A DNA stretch of 64,000 bases from Deltaproteobacteria bacterium CG11_big_fil_rev_8_21_14_0_20_47_16 (GCA_002796325.1 PCXA01000018.1:206707-270706), one strand, 5' to 3'. Positions 1-9,800 are shown, counted from the stretch's first letter. Numbers and translations: made by a program. The notes: generated by a model from the letters alone, not told the origin.

Positions 1-1734
1 GAGATGGGCAATGCGGTATTGCATGATTTAAAAGTTAAAATGGATGCACTGGCGGTCAAGATGCAATCGCCCGATGCGGATATTGAAAAGCTGGGGATGG
101 AATTTGCGCATCTTCAGGCCGATTTCGACCACCAAGAGGGGTATACGCTGCGTGCTAGGGCTGAGCAGATGCTGATGGGGCTTGGATTTGCAGTTAATGA
201 CATGGAGCGAAAGCTTTCTGAGTTTAGTGGTGGGTATAAGGCGCGCATCTTGCTTGCCAAATTGCTTATGGGTGAACCCGACCTGTTGCTTCTGGACGAG
301 CCCACCAACCACTTGGACTTAACGACCATTCATTGGTTGGGTGATTACATAAAAGGGATGAAACAAACCGTGGTGGTGGTGAGCCACGATCGCGAATTTT
401 TGAATCTGACGAGCGACCATATTCTACACATCGCGGCCAGTCGCATTACTGATTATACCGGTAACTACGATGAATATCGCCGCATGTATGCCATTCGCGC
501 AGATATCGAGTCAAAAGTGACCGCCAAGGCCGAAGACCGTATTAATCAACTCCAACGCTTTGTGGATCAGTTTGGTGCCAAGGCCAGCAAGGCCCGTCAG
601 GCACAGAGCAAGGCCAAGATGATTCAGAAGATGGAAGATGAATTGGAGGGGCTTGAGCGCGTAGCTGTCGTTGAAAAAGCACCCACATTTGATTTTGGGC
701 AGCGCATCCAGTCGACCGAACATATTTTGCAAGTGAAAGGTTTGGCCAAGTCGTACGATGATGAGATGATTTTTGAAAATGTAAAGTTTGCACTGCGCCG
801 GGGTGATCGTGCGGCAATCGTTGCACCCAATGGTGTTGGTAAAACCACGCTACTTAAGATTTTGGCGGGAGTGCAGCCCGAAACGGAGGGATCTTACCAT
901 TGGGGCCATGCCGTCGAAATTGGTTATTTTGCACAGCAGCAAAAAGAAATTCTGCCTGAGGCAATGAATATTTTTGACTATATGTGCTCGCTTTCCAATG
1001 GTCAGTTGATGCCTAGAATTAGAACCATTTTGGGGCGTTTGATGTTTTCAGGAGACACGGTGAAGAAACCCATGGGTGTGCTCTCCGGTGGAGAACTTTC
1101 GCGTGTGGTTTTTGGCCAGATCATGTTGCAACAGCCCAACACGTTAATATTGGATGAGCCCACCAACCACTTGGACATGGAATCGCGTGAAAATTTGCTC
1201 GCAGCGTTAAAGGAATACCCCGGAACCATTCTTTTTGTGAGCCATGATCAGTATTTTCTGGATCAACTGGCCACACGCATCATTCGCTTGGACCGTCATC
1301 AAACGGATGATTACCTGGGTGGCTATCAAGACTACCTGCGTAAGAACGGCATGGATTATCTGGGACACGTAGTTGCGGAATCCAAGCCGACAAAGCATCG
1401 TGAGACCACACAGGTGGAGTCCAAGGAAGGTAGTGTTTCTAAAGAAGGGCAGCGTAAGGAACGTGCTGCTGAGCGTGCCAAGGTCAATGAACGACTCAAA
1501 CCACTTCAAAAGGAATTGGCCGCATGTGAGGAAAAAGTGGCGACACTAGAAGCCCGTCTCAAGGAAATCACTCATACGATGGCCCATCCAAAACGTGTGG
1601 ATGGCAAGACTGATTGGGACTCGGTTGCGGGGTTGGGCAAAGAAAAGAAGCAGATCGAGACGGACTTAGCCCACTTGGAAGCGGAGTGGGAACAGTTGCA
1701 GAAAGAGATTGAAGCAATCCAGGCCGCGGTGTAA
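1..1734 (+). CDS. ABC-F family ATPase (Uup/EttA-like), 5' truncated by window edge
   Basis: LSGGELSRV and FSGGYKARILLAKLL signature motifs, two LLLDEPTNHLD / LILDEPTNHLD Walker B motifs, GVGKTT Walker A of the second domain, C-terminal coiled coil; first Walker A lies upstream of the window. Confidence 0.93.
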   Translation, partial: EMGNAVLHDLKVKMDALAVKMQSPDADIEKLGMEFAHLQADFDHQEGYTLRARAEQMLMGLGFAVNDMERKLSEFSGGYKARILLAKLLMGEPDLLLLDEPTNHLDLTTIHWLGDYIKGMKQTVVVVSHDREFLNLTSDHILHIAASRITDYTGNYDEYRRMYAIRADIESKVTAKAEDRINQLQRFVDQFGAKASKARQAQSKAKMIQKMEDELEGLERVAVVEKAPTFDFGQRIQSTEHILQVKGLAKSYDDEMIFENVKFALRRGDRAAIVAPNGVGKTTLLKILAGVQPETEGSYHWGHAVEIGYFAQQQKEILPEAMNIFDYMCSLSNGQLMPRIRTILGRLMFSGDTVKKPMGVLSGGELSRVVFGQIMLQQPNTLILDEPTNHLDMESRENLLAALKEYPGTILFVSHDQYFLDQLATRIIRLDRHQTDDYLGGYQDYLRKNGMDYLGHVVAESKPTKHRETTQVESKEGSVSKEGQRKERAAERAKVNERLKPLQKELAACEEKVATLEARLKEITHTMAHPKRVDGKTDWDSVAGLGKEKKQIETDLAHLEAEWEQLQKEIEAIQAAV

Positions 1735-1745
1735 ACGCCTCCATT

Positions 1746-2717
1746 ATGTCTTTCCCCATACATCGCAGTCGCCGGTTGCGCCGGCATCCTGGAATTCGAA
1801 GGCTTGTGGCTGAAACACGCCTGCATCCAGCGGATTTGATCCAGCCACTATTTGTGTGCCCAGGCACCAAGGTACAGCATGATATTGCGGCAATGCCGAG
1901 TGTTGCCCAGATGTCAGTGGATCTATTGGTTGAAGAAGCCAAGCGTCTTGGCGATTTAGGAATCTCAGCAGTGCTTCTGTTTGGCACACCCCAGAAAAAG
2001 GACGATACCGGGAGTGAAGCCTGGTCGGACAGTGGTGCAGTACAGCACGCGCTGCGTGCGCTTAAAAAGGAATGTCCTTCATTATATTTAATTACCGATG
2101 TTTGTTTGTGTGCGTACACCAACTGTGGTCACTGCGGATTGCCGAGCGACCATGGCACGGTGTTGAATGATACTTCTATTGAGTTACTAGGCCAGATAGC
2201 GGCCAGTCATGCCAAACATGGTGCAGATATGGTGGCGCCATCCGATATGATGGATGGGCGTGTGGCTGCCATTCGCCGCGCACTCGATAATGCCAAATTT
2301 CAATACACACCCATCATGAGCTATGCCGCCAAATATGCATCCGCATTTTATGGACCGTTCCGTGAGGCACAAGATTCCACGCCGCAGTTTGGTGATCGCA
2401 AGACCTATCAAATGGATCCCGCCAATCGTCGGGAAGCGGTGCGCGAAGTGCTGCAAGACATTGATGAAGGTGCGGACATGGTGATGGTGAAACCTGCCAT
2501 GCCATACCTAGATGTGCTGAGCGATATTCGTGCTGCAGTCGATGTGCCGGTAGCTGCCTATCAAGTGAGTGGTGAGTATGCGATGATCAAGGCCGCTGCT
2601 CAAAATGGCTGGCTGGATGAACGTGCCGCAGCATTCGAGTCGCTACTTTCTATTAAGCGCGCCGGTGCAGACAATATTATTACTTATTTTGCAAAGGACA
2701 TCGCAGCACAACTCTAA
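1746..2717 (+). CDS. hemB: Delta-aminolevulinic acid dehydratase (porphobilinogen synthase)
   Basis: DVCLCAYTNCGHCG metal site, MVKPAMPYLDVL, YQVSGEYAMIKAAAQNGW. Confidence 0.96.
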   Translation: MSFPIHRSRRLRRHPGIRRLVAETRLHPADLIQPLFVCPGTKVQHDIAAMPSVAQMSVDLLVEEAKRLGDLGISAVLLFGTPQKKDDTGSEAWSDSGAVQHALRALKKECPSLYLITDVCLCAYTNCGHCGLPSDHGTVLNDTSIELLGQIAASHAKHGADMVAPSDMMDGRVAAIRRALDNAKFQYTPIMSYAAKYASAFYGPFREAQDSTPQFGDRKTYQMDPANRREAVREVLQDIDEGADMVMVKPAMPYLDVLSDIRAAVDVPVAAYQVSGEYAMIKAAAQNGWLDERAAAFESLLSIKRAGADNIITYFAKDIAAQL

Positions 2718-2718
2718 C

Positions 2719-5433
2719 ATGGCTAAGCTTCCCACACTGTATCTCATCGATGGCAGCTCTTACATTTTTCGGGCCTTCTATGCAGTGCGGCCGCTGTCGA
2801 ATTCTAAGGGACTTCCCACCAACGCATTGTACGGATTTACACAAATGATCATGCGCTTGTTGAAGGATGAAAAACCCAGCCACTTGGCCATCATATTTGA
2901 TTCCAAAGAACCCACTGAACGCGAAGAAATTTTCCCAGAATACAAAGCCAATCGCTCAGAACCCCCTGATGACTTGGTGCCGCAGTTCCCCTATTTTAGT
3001 CAGATCACAGAGGCCTTGGACATCCACACTGTATTGCAGCCGGGCGTAGAAGCCGACGACATCATTGGAACCATGGCACATGCGCATGAAGCTGCGGGTG
3101 GCGATGTGGTGATTGTGACTGGGGACAAAGATTTCATGCAGATGGTGTCCAAGCATGTGACGCTGCTGGATACCATGAAGGAAAAACGCAATGGCATTCC
3201 TGAAGTGAAGGAAAAATTTGGTGTTAAGCCCGAAGAAGTGGTCGAAGTCATGGGCTTGATGGGTGATGCCGTTGATAATATCCCAGGCGTTAAAGGGGTG
3301 GGGCCCAAAACAGCAATCAAACTCATTCAAAAATTTCATACGGTTGAAAATCTTTATAAAAATTTGGACAAAGTAGAACCCGGTAGCCTTCGCCAGAAAT
3401 TACAAGAGCAAAAAGAGGGCGCCATGATGTCGCGTAACTTGGTGGAGATCCGAAAAAATATTCCACTTGAGTACACATTAGATGGACTTAAGTATGTCGT
3501 TCCATCACCTACAAAGTTCGCACCACTATTCCAAGATTTAGGATTCACACGCTTTTTAAAAGACATGAGTGTTCCGCTATCACAGTCCACCGATACAGCT
3601 GTGCGCGTTGAAAGTATCAGCGACACGCTTCCTGTCTCAATGTCTCAGAGCAACGAAAGTGCTGACCCCATTCGCGTTATATCGATTCCAACGGATTTGA
3701 CAAAGTGGGTATCAACAGTTGGCGCAGATCCGGTTGCCTTTTCGGTGGTAACCGATGAAGGGCACGCCATGCGTGAGCCGATTGTGGGAGTGGCGCTTGC
3801 CTCACCCAAAGCGGGCACCATTTACTGTCCAATTGGGCATCACGTTTTAGAATCCCAACTCCATTTGGATGATTTAAAGGCCGGTATTGCACCGCTTCTT
3901 ACCACCAAACACGTGTGGTGGGGGTATGACGTGAAGCCCCAGTTGGAAACATTGCATTCACACGGCATTACGATTTCAGGCCGCACCGAAGATGGTTTGC
4001 TCATGCAGTATCTCATGGGTGGGTCCACGCCAAAAAATGCAGAAATTTATTTAGAGCGCGAGGGTGTGGCATTGCCAAATTTGGCTGAGTTGTTGGGAAA
4101 AGGGGCAAAGAAGAAGGCCATATGTGAAATGGATGTTACCACAATTGCTTCATGGGCAGGCGCGATTGCAAGTGGCTTGATGCAGCGGCTTCCAGGTCTT
4201 AAGTCAGAGTTGGGTGATGTCAAATCGCTATACAATGATATGGAGTTGCCGCTCTCACATATTTTACAGGACATGGAGGAAACGGGAGTTTTGATTGATG
4301 CCGATGCTTTGGCCGATGCACACGATGAGTTTGCCGAGCGCCTTGCTGCACTCGAAGCTGATATCTATGCGCTTGCGGGAGCGCCATTTAATATTCAATC
4401 ACCTAAGCAATTGTCTGAGATGCTTTTTGGGAAGATGCAAATCCCCGTCGTTAAAAAAACAAAAACGGGTGCATCAACAAACAGTGATGTTTTAGAAGAA
4501 TTGGCGCCCGCATATCCCATTGCACAGCGCATTCTGGATTATCGTCAATTGGCCAAGTTACAATCGACTTATGTGGATGCGTTGCCACTATTGAGAGATC
4601 CTCAAACAGGCCGCATTCACACCAGTTATAATCAGGCGGTTGCGGCAACGGGGCGTCTGTCATCGAGTGACCCCAATTTGCAAAACATTCCAATTCGCAG
4701 TGAAGACGGTCGTAAAATTCGGCGTGCCTTTGTAGCTGCAAAGGGCTGCCGTCTTGTTTCAGCAGATTATTCCCAGATTGAGCTGCGCATTTTAGCCCAT
4801 ATTACAGATGAACCACTTCTGATTGAGGCATTTAAAAAAGATGAAGATGTCCACTCACTGACCGCATCTCAAATTTTCAATGTGCCATCGGCAAAGGTTA
4901 CTAAAGAACAGCGTGCTGTTGGTAAGACGGTGAATTTTGCAGTGCTCTATGGCCAATCCGCATTTGGTCTTTCTCGGCAATTGGGAATTCCTGCAGGTGA
5001 GGCCAAGCAATACATTGATAACTACTTTGAAAAATATTCTCGTGTGGCGGCATATCGCGAACACGTTTTGGAAACGGCACGCGAGACGGGTTATGTTGAA
5101 ACACTATTTGGGCGCCGCCGTTATTTTCCTGATTTGAAACATGCCAACAAGGGGTTGCGTGCTGCAACGGAGCGTATGGCATTTAATACGGTGTTGCAGG
5201 GAACTGCTGCAGACATCATGAAGCGGGCCATGATTCGGGCATCCCACTCGTTATGCGACGTACCAAATGCCAAAATGATTATGCAAGTTCACGATGAATT
5301 GGTTGTCGAAACCCCCAAAGATAGTGTAGGAGCGGTCGAGACAATTCTCAAGGCGGACATGGCTGCAGCGGCCAAACTAAAAGTGCCGCTGACAGTGGAT
5401 GTAGCCAGTGGATTGAATTGGGATGACTGTTAG
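2719..5433 (+). CDS. polA: DNA polymerase I; start set at MAKLPTLYLIDGSSYIFRAFYA rather than the longer ORF start at 2605
   Basis: 5'-3' exonuclease domain (GVEADDIIGT, GDKDFMQ, GDAVDNIPGVKGVGPKTA) and family A polymerase motifs (DYSQIELRILAH, RAVGKTVNFAVLYGQS, MQVHDELVVE). Confidence 0.97.
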   Translation: MAKLPTLYLIDGSSYIFRAFYAVRPLSNSKGLPTNALYGFTQMIMRLLKDEKPSHLAIIFDSKEPTEREEIFPEYKANRSEPPDDLVPQFPYFSQITEALDIHTVLQPGVEADDIIGTMAHAHEAAGGDVVIVTGDKDFMQMVSKHVTLLDTMKEKRNGIPEVKEKFGVKPEEVVEVMGLMGDAVDNIPGVKGVGPKTAIKLIQKFHTVENLYKNLDKVEPGSLRQKLQEQKEGAMMSRNLVEIRKNIPLEYTLDGLKYVVPSPTKFAPLFQDLGFTRFLKDMSVPLSQSTDTAVRVESISDTLPVSMSQSNESADPIRVISIPTDLTKWVSTVGADPVAFSVVTDEGHAMREPIVGVALASPKAGTIYCPIGHHVLESQLHLDDLKAGIAPLLTTKHVWWGYDVKPQLETLHSHGITISGRTEDGLLMQYLMGGSTPKNAEIYLEREGVALPNLAELLGKGAKKKAICEMDVTTIASWAGAIASGLMQRLPGLKSELGDVKSLYNDMELPLSHILQDMEETGVLIDADALADAHDEFAERLAALEADIYALAGAPFNIQSPKQLSEMLFGKMQIPVVKKTKTGASTNSDVLEELAPAYPIAQRILDYRQLAKLQSTYVDALPLLRDPQTGRIHTSYNQAVAATGRLSSSDPNLQNIPIRSEDGRKIRRAFVAAKGCRLVSADYSQIELRILAHITDEPLLIEAFKKDEDVHSLTASQIFNVPSAKVTKEQRAVGKTVNFAVLYGQSAFGLSRQLGIPAGEAKQYIDNYFEKYSRVAAYREHVLETARETGYVETLFGRRRYFPDLKHANKGLRAATERMAFNTVLQGTAADIMKRAMIRASHSLCDVPNAKMIMQVHDELVVETPKDSVGAVETILKADMAAAAKLKVPLTVDVASGLNWDDC

Positions 5434-5493
5434 ACTAACAATCGATTTGGGTGCGTGGTGTGTCCGAATCACAAACAATGGAGGGAGAGCAGA

Positions 5494-5907
5494 ATGAAAC
5501 GTTTAAATATCGCAATTGTAATGGGATTGGTTCTTGGACTTGCCGCTTCTGCCAGCGCATTTGATGTAGGCGGGGCCATGAAGAATGCTGCCAATAACGC
5601 TGCCAAAAAAGGTAGTCAGGCTGTTGTTGAGTCCCAAATCAATAACGATTTGGCCAAAACAACGTGTGCTTGTAACAGTGGCAAAATTGATGAAAAGTGC
5701 TTGGCTAAGGTAGCTGCTAAATTGAAGACCGAACATGCATTGGCTGAAAAGAATGGATTTGCTGATTTTAACATCCATATTGATGCTGATAAGACATGCG
5801 CAAAGTCTGCCGAAACACAAATGACAACACTTGTGGGTTGGGCTGATACTTATGTAAATGCCAAGAAGAATACAAAGACGCTGAGCTTTTCAGTGAAACT
5901 GAACTAA
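5494..5907 (+). CDS. Small secreted protein with signal peptide and several Cys
   Basis: MKRLNIAIVMGLVLGLAASASA signal peptide; purine-rich RBS ggaggga upstream; followed by a terminator. Confidence 0.8.
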   Translation: MKRLNIAIVMGLVLGLAASASAFDVGGAMKNAANNAAKKGSQAVVESQINNDLAKTTCACNSGKIDEKCLAKVAAKLKTEHALAEKNGFADFNIHIDADKTCAKSAETQMTTLVGWADTYVNAKKNTKTLSFSVKLN

Positions 5908-5932
5908 TTTGTTAACAGAGAGTATAAACGAA

Positions 5933-5966
5933 GGGCCATGGTCTTAACCAACCATGGCCCTTTTTG
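5933..5966 (+). terminator. Rho-independent terminator
   Basis: Perfect 10-bp stem GGGCCATGGT/ACCATGGCCC, 8-nt loop, then TTTTT; between convergent genes. Confidence 0.85.
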
Positions 5967-5982
5967 TTTGGAGGGAACAAAA

Positions 5983-7056
5983 TTACTGATGAAACTCCAT
6001 TGCAAAATCACCAATTTGAATTTGGTCGCCTTCTGAAAGCACGTGTTCCTTCACGCGCTCACCGTTGACGTAGACACCGTTTGAACTTTGAAGATCCTCA
6101 AGAACAAACTCTTTTCCAGCTTGTCGAATAATGGCGTGCTGTCGTGAAATGCGCGCTTCCTTGAGGACAATGTGGTTTGTGTGTGCACGCCCAATGGTTG
6201 TTTCTTTACCAAGTGGGTATTTGGGGTTGTCCGATGCACCCCGTGTGACGGTTAAATAGGCAGTGCCAGGTTTAATACCCGGCGCTGTGGCAGAACTAAT
6301 ACTCGCCGAGCCCGTTGAAGTTGCATCTCCAGTATTTTGTCCAGGGGCAAAGACCTGGGTGCGTTGTGTGGGGGGAGGTGCGGGTGGTGGTGCGACGCCC
6401 GTTGGCCGCTCGCTGACATCATCCCCAGATGCAAAGTAGTCCTGTGATTTTTCTTGAGGTAGTTGGTAATCCTTTTTTGCGCCAGCCTTACTACGCCGTG
6501 CGGGTAGTGTTGATGTAGAACCTGTTGATGGACGCGGGGGGCTAGAAGATGGTGCTTTGACCGCTGCAGGTGTGGGTTGAGACGGTTCGAGCGGTTTTGG
6601 CGAAAAATCAGAAAAAAGCACCTCGTATTTTTTGATGTTGCCATTAATGGCATCAATAATTTTTTGAAACTTACCTAACTTATCCTTTGCTTCTTGTGTG
6701 CGTTCGGTGAATTCTGCTTCATCGAATTCGCCCAATTGTTTCCGGAATTCTAGTTCTTCAACGGCTGTTTTTTGAGTTTCAAAGTTAGTGGTTACTTTTT
6801 GACGTGTGTCGTACAAGGTAGCCAGTTCGCGATCGACTTCGGCCTTTTTCTCTAAAAGAGCCTTTGTGATTTCTTCAAACTTGGTACGATATTCACCGCA
6901 GACACGCTCATAGACTTGGGGGCTGACTTGATCTTTGGTGGCCTCAATCTTGGCCATACGCTCAGCGACCGTGCTGCGTTCTTGGCGAAGCTTTTCAGCC
7001 TCATCCAGAAGCGTTTGATTGATAGGGAACTGAACTTCCGCAGCATCACCGGCCAT
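5983..7056 (-). CDS. Coiled-coil protein with C-terminal FHA domain
   Basis: C-terminal TTIGRAHTNHIVLKEARISRQHAIIRQ...LEDLQSSNGVYVNGERV; GGAGG 7 nt upstream of ATG at 7056. Confidence 0.9.
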   Translation of the reverse strand: MAGDAAEVQFPINQTLLDEAEKLRQERSTVAERMAKIEATKDQVSPQVYERVCGEYRTKFEEITKALLEKKAEVDRELATLYDTRQKVTTNFETQKTAVEELEFRKQLGEFDEAEFTERTQEAKDKLGKFQKIIDAINGNIKKYEVLFSDFSPKPLEPSQPTPAAVKAPSSSPPRPSTGSTSTLPARRSKAGAKKDYQLPQEKSQDYFASGDDVSERPTGVAPPPAPPPTQRTQVFAPGQNTGDATSTGSASISSATAPGIKPGTAYLTVTRGASDNPKYPLGKETTIGRAHTNHIVLKEARISRQHAIIRQAGKEFVLEDLQSSNGVYVNGERVKEHVLSEGDQIQIGDFAMEFHQ

Positions 7057-7189
7057 GCACAATCCTCCACCTTCGTTTTAGCAAAATAACATAAAATTCA
7101 TTGTTTTTCAACAATTTGTTCAAGTCAATTGTGTGAATCCTCAGATATCACTTGAAGGGTTAAATGGCTCTAAAATAGGGCTTAGAGGG

Positions 7190-7222
7190 CAAAAAATAAC
7201 CCCCGGGCACTATGCCCGGGGG
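7190..7222 (-). terminator. Strong minus-strand hairpin terminator
   Basis: Perfect 10-bp stem CCCCCGGGCA/TGCCCGGGGG with 3-nt loop; on the minus strand followed by TTATTTTTT. Confidence 0.75.
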
Positions 7223-7296
7223 TCCAAGGGGGTTCATGGCCTCCACTTTTTTGGAGCGAAGGCATTACTGTATATAGTATCGGCGCGTAGGAGGCC
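7200..7296 (-). ncRNA. Candidate structured small RNA or leader upstream of the FHA gene
   Basis: Inverted repeat GGCCTCC (7238-7244) / GGAGGCC (7290-7296), nested CTCCA/TGGAG hairpin (7241-7256), then the terminator hairpin. Confidence 0.4.
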
Positions 7297-7301
7297 TAAA
7301 G

Positions 7302-7330
7302 TTGCTTGTTTAAGTGATATTTAATAAAAT
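7302..7330 (+). promoter_or_regulatory. Candidate sigma-70 promoter for hemC
   Basis: TTGCTT - 17 nt - TAAAAT, about 70 nt upstream of hemC ATG. Confidence 0.45.
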
Positions 7331-7402
7331 TATTAAAAATCAAATAGTTATACCTATTTAATTTGCTTTGCCAGATGTGACGGGCTGAGGTAGGAGGGAT
7401 TT

Positions 7403-8305
7403 ATGTCACTTCCAAAACAACTCAAAATTGGTACCCGTGGTTCGCCCTTGGCGCTGTGGCAGGCCAATTGGGTGGCCTCTCAAATTCGTGCAAAGGCCCC
7501 TGAGACCCAGGTGGACTTGATTCAGGTGGTAACCTCTGGGGACCGATTGAAGGATGTCTCACTCAAGGATCAGGGTGGGAAGGGACTCTTTGTAAAAGAA
7601 ATTGAAGAGCAGCTTCTGGAGGGTCGTATTGATCTAGCTGTGCATAGTGTCAAGGATGTGCCAGGAAAATTACCGAAGGGGTTATTGCTGTCTGCAATTC
7701 TAGAACGCGCAGATCCGCGCGATGCATTTCTGTCACGTGTGGCAACATCACTCAAAGACTTGCCTCAAGGTGCAACGGTTGGCACCTCGTCACCACGGCG
7801 TATGGTTCAACTCAAACAGATGCGTCCAGACCTTCATATTGTTGAGTATCGTGGCAATGTGGAAACCCGCATGCGTAAAATGGAAGCAGGCGAAGTTGAT
7901 GCAACAATTTTGGCCGTTGCGGGTCTGGAACGACTGGGATTAACCGATCATATTTGTGATTACTTTAAAATTGAAGAAATGATTCCAGCGATTGGGCAAG
8001 GGGCTGTTGGTATTGAAACAAGGCATGACAATGCCGATTTGAATGTATGGCTTCAGGAAAACATCCATCATCGTGAAACAGGTCTTTGCGTTGCGGCAGA
8101 ACGTGCCTTGTTGTTGGCCATCGAAGGGGATTGTCATACTCCGGTGGCAGGTCATGCGCAACTGCATAGGGATGAGCTTCATATGTGGGCATGCTATGCC
8201 ACTCCAACGGGTGAGCGTGTTGTACACGTGGAGTCTGAGGGCCGTGCATTGTCACCAGAGCGCTTGGGTGAACATGTGGCGCAGGAGCTGCAATGTCAGC
8301 TGTGA
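7403..8305 (+). CDS. hemC: Hydroxymethylbilane synthase (porphobilinogen deaminase)
   Basis: KIGTRGSPLALWQANWV, HSVKDVP, GTSSPRR, IPAIGQGAVGIE. Confidence 0.97.
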   Translation: MSLPKQLKIGTRGSPLALWQANWVASQIRAKAPETQVDLIQVVTSGDRLKDVSLKDQGGKGLFVKEIEEQLLEGRIDLAVHSVKDVPGKLPKGLLLSAILERADPRDAFLSRVATSLKDLPQGATVGTSSPRRMVQLKQMRPDLHIVEYRGNVETRMRKMEAGEVDATILAVAGLERLGLTDHICDYFKIEEMIPAIGQGAVGIETRHDNADLNVWLQENIHHRETGLCVAAERALLLAIEGDCHTPVAGHAQLHRDELHMWACYATPTGERVVHVESEGRALSPERLGEHVAQELQCQL

Positions 8306-9051
8306 GAATCTGTATCACATCCCCTCAGCCGGGTAATGACCGATTGGCAGCAATGCTCAAAAATGTTGGCTTGGATGTTTGGCAAATGCCTGTTTTGGAA
8401 TACGCTCCTCCGCATGATGATTATGCAGCGCTTGATCACGCGATTAATGAACTTTCAGTTTACCGGTACGTTGTATTTACAAGTCCCCATGCCGTGACGG
8501 TATTTTCAGATCGCCTTGCGGCCCATGGGGATGCACCTATCGCACACTTGCAATTTGCTGTTGTGGGGGAAGCGACTGCCAAGCTGTGTGCCGAGATGGG
8601 TTTTTCAGTGCATCACATTCCGACAAAATCAACAAGTCAGGCTTTAGGTGACTTGTTGCGTACCCAAGTTCCTTCAGGGAGTAAGGTTTTGTTTCCCCAG
8701 GTGGAAGCAGGGCGTCCAGAGTTTGTGGAAGCGATGGCACATTCAGATGCCAACGTGACAATTGTGGCTGCATATTCAACACAACCAACAAGTCTCGATG
8801 TTGGATATTGGAAGCGACAACTTAATGGGTCAGAGTGGCAGGGGCTTGTTGTAACAAGTCCTCGGGGTCTTCGTACATTTCTGGATGTGTTTGGTCATGC
8901 CTGGTGCCACGAGGTGATGGAGGTCCGTCCACTATTTGTAATGGGAGCAACAACGGCACAGAGTGCGGACTACTTAGGTTTTAGACATATTCAAATTCCA
9001 GAGCACAGTACTCTGGAATCTTTGAGTCGTTGCATCTCGGAGTATTTCTAA
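8293..9051 (+). CDS. hemD: Uroporphyrinogen-III synthase family
   Basis: Overlaps the hemC 3' end; VFTSPHAVTVF, VGEATAKL, VVTSPRGLRTFLDVF pattern. Confidence 0.85.
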   Translation: MSAVRICITSPQPGNDRLAAMLKNVGLDVWQMPVLEYAPPHDDYAALDHAINELSVYRYVVFTSPHAVTVFSDRLAAHGDAPIAHLQFAVVGEATAKLCAEMGFSVHHIPTKSTSQALGDLLRTQVPSGSKVLFPQVEAGRPEFVEAMAHSDANVTIVAAYSTQPTSLDVGYWKRQLNGSEWQGLVVTSPRGLRTFLDVFGHAWCHEVMEVRPLFVMGATTAQSADYLGFRHIQIPEHSTLESLSRCISEYF

Positions 9052-9800
9052 GGATTCTTGGGTTGATCAGAAGGTGGTGCGGGTGGTGGCTCAATAGTGA
9101 TAGTGCCTGAGCCATCAACCTCTGCACTACCAACGCTACTGTCCTTGACGGAGTATCGATTGATTGTAAACTTAGTGCTTGTTTTTTCGGTTTCAGAAAT
9201 AGGTACTAAGATATTATCCAAGCTGGGCTTTGCCTTTTGTAATGCATCAGAAATCCATTTTTCAGGTTCACCCTTAGTGTAAAAGCGACTGTCGGGTGCA
9301 TCAATAAATGTGCACAACGATTGCCAGTCTTCCAAAATTTTTTGTTTGAATTGAAGACCTAGCTTTATCGAAGTATCTCCATCCTCTGTGACCGTCATTT
9401 CATATGGAACGCCGGCGACATTGACTTGTAACAAGCATTGTCCCGATGTCCACTTGGCCAAGTATCCTTTAATTTCTGTTTTAATCGTTGCATTGCCGCG
9501 AATAAGTGCTGTCTTGGATACAATGACGCCGCTTAATCGAATACGATAAGTAACAGTGAAATTATCTGAGCTGGGAGCGGAGAAGAGATAGTGCAATTTC
9601 ACAGTGGCGTCCAAATCGACTAGTCGTTCCCCAGATTTTGGCTTGGGCGCAGCTGCTTGTGGCAATGCATCTTCGAAAAGTCCTTGATCAAATTCATCGG
9701 GAGGTGGGGGTGGTGGTGTTGGAGCGTCGTTAGCCGCATGGCAGACGTGCCAAGAGAGGGAAAGCAGTATCAAGACAATAAGGGCACGCATCACAGCCAT
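9048..9800 (-). CDS. Secreted protein of unknown function, proline-rich N- and C-termini
   Basis: Signal peptide MRALIVLILLSLSWHVCHA; long ORF convergent to hemD. Confidence 0.7.
   Translation of the reverse strand: MAVMRALIVLILLSLSWHVCHAANDAPTPPPPPPDEFDQGLFEDALPQAAAPKPKSGERLVDLDATVKLHYLFSAPSSDNFTVTYRIRLSGVIVSKTALIRGNATIKTEIKGYLAKWTSGQCLLQVNVAGVPYEMTVTEDGDTSIKLGLQFKQKILEDWQSLCTFIDAPDSRFYTKGEPEKWISDALQKAKPSLDNILVPISETEKTSTKFTINRYSVKDSSVGSAEVDGSGTITIEPPPAPPSDQPKNP

Noticed and set aside
1568-2122. 184-aa minus-strand ORF antisense to hemB, and similar antisense ORFs across the window
   Set aside because: Opposite well-supported core genes, Ser/Pro/Cys/His-rich shadow-ORF composition, no RBS or motif support.
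7190-7300. tRNA, SRP RNA or 6S RNA
   Set aside because: No cloverleaf or T-loop; no GGAAGGAAGCAGC-type SRP loop; no convincing 6S closing stem plus central bubble. Kept only as an unclassified structured RNA.
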